A stretch of 64,000 nucleotides of DNA from an uncultured Bacteroidia bacterium (GTDB taxonomy: Bacteria > Bacteroidota > Bacteroidia > J057 > CALAJH01), in the NCBI GenBank assembly GCA_937922655.1, contig CALAJH010000005.1:186001-250000 (forward strand). The letters are read 5' to 3'. The notes below the pieces were generated by a model. It was not told the DNA's origin and did not search any database. It was given only the letters and a program-made list of their open reading frames with translations. This document shows, in pieces, positions 61,136 to 64,000 of this stretch. Within the stretch, counting starts at the first letter, position 1. Each line of letters opens with the position of its first letter. The position numbers were made by a program, and so were the translations under genes.

Positions 61136-64000
61136 AATCCATGATAACGGTCCAATTCGGATAAAGTTTTTTTACTCAGGTAGACGTGAATCTTGTATTC
61201 AATATAATTGTTATTAGTAACTTTAATTTTCAACGACTGCGAGCGGCACAACTCAAATCCTCGGGCTTTGTTGTCGTTGATGCGCCACGTCGTTCCGATT
61301 TCAAAATATTCGACAACGCCTTGCCATTCGTCGTTTCTTTGGTAGGGTTGGTAATTTTCGGTAAGGGCGAAAACGGGCTTGCGGGCGCCCAAAGGCAATT
61401 TGAATTTTTCTTTACCCGTAGTGTCCAAACCTTCCCTTAAATCGGTGCAAAAAGCCTCGGGAACCACGACCGAAATCGTATTAGGCTCTTCGTCAAATTT
61501 GTATCCGCAAGCGAAACACTTGTCGGTTTTCTTTTCGTCAAGATTGTAGACGCCGCAATGCTTACATTTATGATAAAAATCGTAAGACAATCCATAAGCA
61601 TGTTTTCCGGTGAGATAAACGTCTTTGCTCCAACTTTTTTTGCGCAACGGGGGGCAAATACCGACGGAAACGTGCAAGGCCTTGTCTTTGGTTCTTGAAT
61701 TGCCGGGGGCGAAGTCGTAAATCGCCAGTTCCAAATCCCTGTCTATGGACGGCACGAAAGCGTCCTTGTATCTTATCGGACCGTGAAACAAATAACGCAC
61801 GCGCGTCGGCATTCCAAAAAGCGGGAATATACCCGCCTCGGCCAAACGTTCCGAAAGAAATTCTTCGTTGAATTTTTCCAATTTTTCCACGGTTTCACGG
61901 GCCAAACCGTCGGGGGAGGTTATCCAACATGCGATTTTTTCGGCGATGGCTCGACGCTTTTCCGCCCCCAAACCCAAAGCGATATGCAAAAAGCGATTGA
62001 GTTTGTTTTCGTCGTAAATTTCAGTGATTTTGGAACGCAGTTCGCCGACGCCGAAGTTAAGTTCCGTGCCAAATTCCCCGTGGACCTGACGGGAGGAAGG
62101 AAATCGTTCGTTTCGCAGTTCACGAAAAACATCACGCAAAACGCGCTTGGCCGCCAAACGTTTGACGATGTCGATTTGCCCGACGGCGACGGTGGGCGCG
62201 GGAGAAGGATCGCCCGTGATGTGTTGCGGGCGATCGAAATGGAAATTGTCGTGCGAACCGCCGCGACAAAACGTGTACGCAATAGCGAAGGCGTTGTTAC
62301 GCCGGCCCGCACGGCCCACGCGTTGTTGATAGTTGAAACGCTCGGGCGGCATATTGCCCATCATTACCACCTGCAACGAGCCGATGTCCACCCCGACTTC
62401 GAGCGTCGTCGTGGCGCTAATCAAATCAATACCCGCCGCTTTTTGATATAATTTCTGCCGGGAAAAATCGTCGTCGTCGGTTCCTAAAATCAAGCCGCGA
62501 AAACGGAGTTGGCGGTCGTAAGGGTCGTCGGTTTGTCCGGTAAGCTCTTCGGTATGAAAACGAATAAAAAACTTTTCTTTGTCCGGGCGCGTAGCCATGT
62601 AGCTCAAATAATTGCGTTGATAAAGCTCCGCAACTTTACCTTTGGAAACGTCGGAAATCTTACCGAGGCAGGATATGCAAACACCGGCGGCCTTGTGCAA
62701 ATACACGGTACGACAGTTTGTGCATTCGTAATAGTCGTCGTCTTTATAAGCGGGAAAAATGCTCAGCTCTTTGATGTGAATCTCATTATCTTTATTCCAT
62801 ATTTTTAGTTTTTTAAGTAAAGATTCGTACTGCTTATTTAACCTCGTTTTCAACTTTTTAGCGCGAATTTCGCGCACGTCGACGTTCAAAACATGAGCCA
62901 GATAATCAACAACTAACATGGGTAAATAATAATTTCTCTTATTTCTATTATGATAATGAATGGGAATAATACGATACTTTTCTCCCATCAAACGTATCAA
63001 TCCATTGAGAATTTGCCTAGCCTCTTCCCGAGTAATCTTTTTGCCTCCAAACTCGGGTTCCAACCTCTCTACTTCCACTATAAATTTATCTATGTCTTTA
63101 TGATAGGAAGGAATGCCGACGTAACCCAAGCCCGAGGATTCCATATTGAGGTAACGTTGTGTAAAAACGGCGACGATAATTTCCCGATATATAGCGTTCT
63201 CTACTTTTTCTTTGTAACGTGTAGGAGCGAGTTCTTTAAATTTTTTTGATTCAAAATCGTAAGCATAAAACCAATCGACATATTCTTTTTTGACTTCGTC
63301 ATAATAACTTTTTACCTCTACGCCGGGCCCGCCCGGATTAATGCCAAGGTTTAAAAACCTACTCAACAGTTCACTGAACTTATCGCCAATCAAAATCAGC
63401 TTGGTTATCTCCATGCCCCCATAAAACAATTGCCGGGAGATTTCTCTTTTTTCTTCTTCGTTTTTATCTTTAATTTTTTCTTCGAAGTCGTCAACAAATT
63501 CTTGACCGTACTTCTCGATGGCGTTTTTATAGCCTTGTTTTGAATCCAAATTGTATTCCAAGAGGTCGATATAACTTTGACAATGTTCGGCGGCAATGTT
63601 TATAATTGCTTCGCGTAAGACGTGGTTGAAGTGGTTGCGTTCCAGTTGGTCGGCAAGCTTGGCGGCGTCCTCGCGGCTGTCGGAAAAAGCGACGACTTTT
63701 CGGTTTTCTTCGGGCAAAGCCGCGTACAACTCACGCAACATCACCCCCGACGGACGAAAACCCGAGTTCATGTCCCTAAGCGGCGTGTGATTAAGTTTAT
63801 TCTTACAGTAATTTTTGCCGCAGGAAGGGCAACCATACGGCAAAGCCTTGTAGTTGGGTCGATATTCGGCCTTTTTCCTGCTCAAAGCCCCGCCCATAGC
63901 CACATCCGTTCCCCAAAAAGTATACAAAAATCCTCCGATGAGACGGTCTTCGACCTTTTCATTAGAATCGTCAACTTTCTTAAAAACCGCGCCGGTTTCT
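61132..64000 (-). CDS. Large superfamily-2 DEAD/DEAH-type helicase, C-terminal part (continues past window end); DruE/DUF1998-helicase-like
   Basis: Frame open to window edge; RKVVAFSDSREDAAKLADQLER...LISATTTLEVGVDIGSLQVVMMGNMPPERFNYQQRVGRAGRRNNAFAIAYTFCRGGSHDNFHFDRPQHITGDPSPAPTV; several CxxC Zn motifs. Confidence 0.85.
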   Translation of the reverse strand, partial: ETGAVFKKVDDSNEKVEDRLIGGFLYTFWGTDVAMGGALSRKKAEYRPNYKALPYGCPSCGKNYCKNKLNHTPLRDMNSGFRPSGVMLRELYAALPEENRKVVAFSDSREDAAKLADQLERNHFNHVLREAIINIAAEHCQSYIDLLEYNLDSKQGYKNAIEKYGQEFVDDFEEKIKDKNEEEKREISRQLFYGGMEITKLILIGDKFSELLSRFLNLGINPGGPGVEVKSYYDEVKKEYVDWFYAYDFESKKFKELAPTRYKEKVENAIYREIIVAVFTQRYLNMESSGLGYVGIPSYHKDIDKFIVEVERLEPEFGGKKITREEARQILNGLIRLMGEKYRIIPIHYHNRNKRNYYLPMLVVDYLAHVLNVDVREIRAKKLKTRLNKQYESLLKKLKIWNKDNEIHIKELSIFPAYKDDDYYECTNCRTVYLHKAAGVCISCLGKISDVSKGKVAELYQRNYLSYMATRPDKEKFFIRFHTEELTGQTDDPYDRQLRFRGLILGTDDDDFSRQKLYQKAAGIDLISATTTLEVGVDIGSLQVVMMGNMPPERFNYQQRVGRAGRRNNAFAIAYTFCRGGSHDNFHFDRPQHITGDPSPAPTVAVGQIDIVKRLAAKRVLRDVFRELRNERFPSSRQVHGEFGTELNFGVGELRSKITEIYDENKLNRFLHIALGLGAEKRRAIAEKIACWITSPDGLARETVEKLEKFNEEFLSERLAEAGIFPLFGMPTRVRYLFHGPIRYKDAFVPSIDRDLELAIYDFAPGNSRTKDKALHVSVGICPPLRKKSWSKDVYLTGKHAYGLSYDFYHKCKHCGVYNLDEKKTDKCFACGYKFDEEPNTISVVVPEAFCTDLREGLDTTGKEKFKLPLGARKPVFALTENYQPYQRNDEWQGVVEYFEIGTTWRINDNKARGFELCRSQSLKIKVTNNNYIEYKIHVYLSKKTLSELDRYHGL

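Overview
This 64 kb window looks like a Bacteroidota chromosome segment. The support is four proteins with T9SS-type C-terminal sorting signals, TAnnTTTG-type -7 promoter boxes, TonB-dependent receptors, and DUF1987/SiaC and M1-peptidase families. Most of it is ordinary chromosome: truB (partial), DUF445, AsmA-like, bacilliredoxin, NSS transporter, GH3-serine hydrolase fusion, infC, clpP, obgE, TolC, TonB receptor, ispH, uvrB, priA, metH, comEC-like. No rRNA, tRNA, CRISPR array or intact transposase was recognised. The points most worth a second look are: (1) a well-formed cobalamin riboswitch with its own promoter and a terminator-like platform, directly upstream of a secreted Cys-rich T9SS protein rather than a recognisable B12 transport gene; (2) an inverted ~390 bp duplication linking the 3' end of that gene and the former start of a TonB receptor (43.5-43.9 kb) to the promoter and start of an intact TonB receptor (34.5-34.9 kb), which suggests reciprocal decay of a duplicated B12-regulated secreted-protein/receptor module; (3) a multi-frameshifted ORF with G13 and G9 tracts (21.5-22.4 kb); (4) at the right edge, a split DUF1998-type helicase pair (large Zn-finger helicase plus a separate DUF1998 protein, ATGA overlap) resembling Druantia/DISARM/Mrf-type anti-phage components and truncated by the window; (5) a 48-bp exact direct repeat flanking a small secreted coiled-coil gene; (6) infC with no possible AUG start and no rpmI/rplT neighbours. 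All family assignments were made by reading the translations, without database searches.
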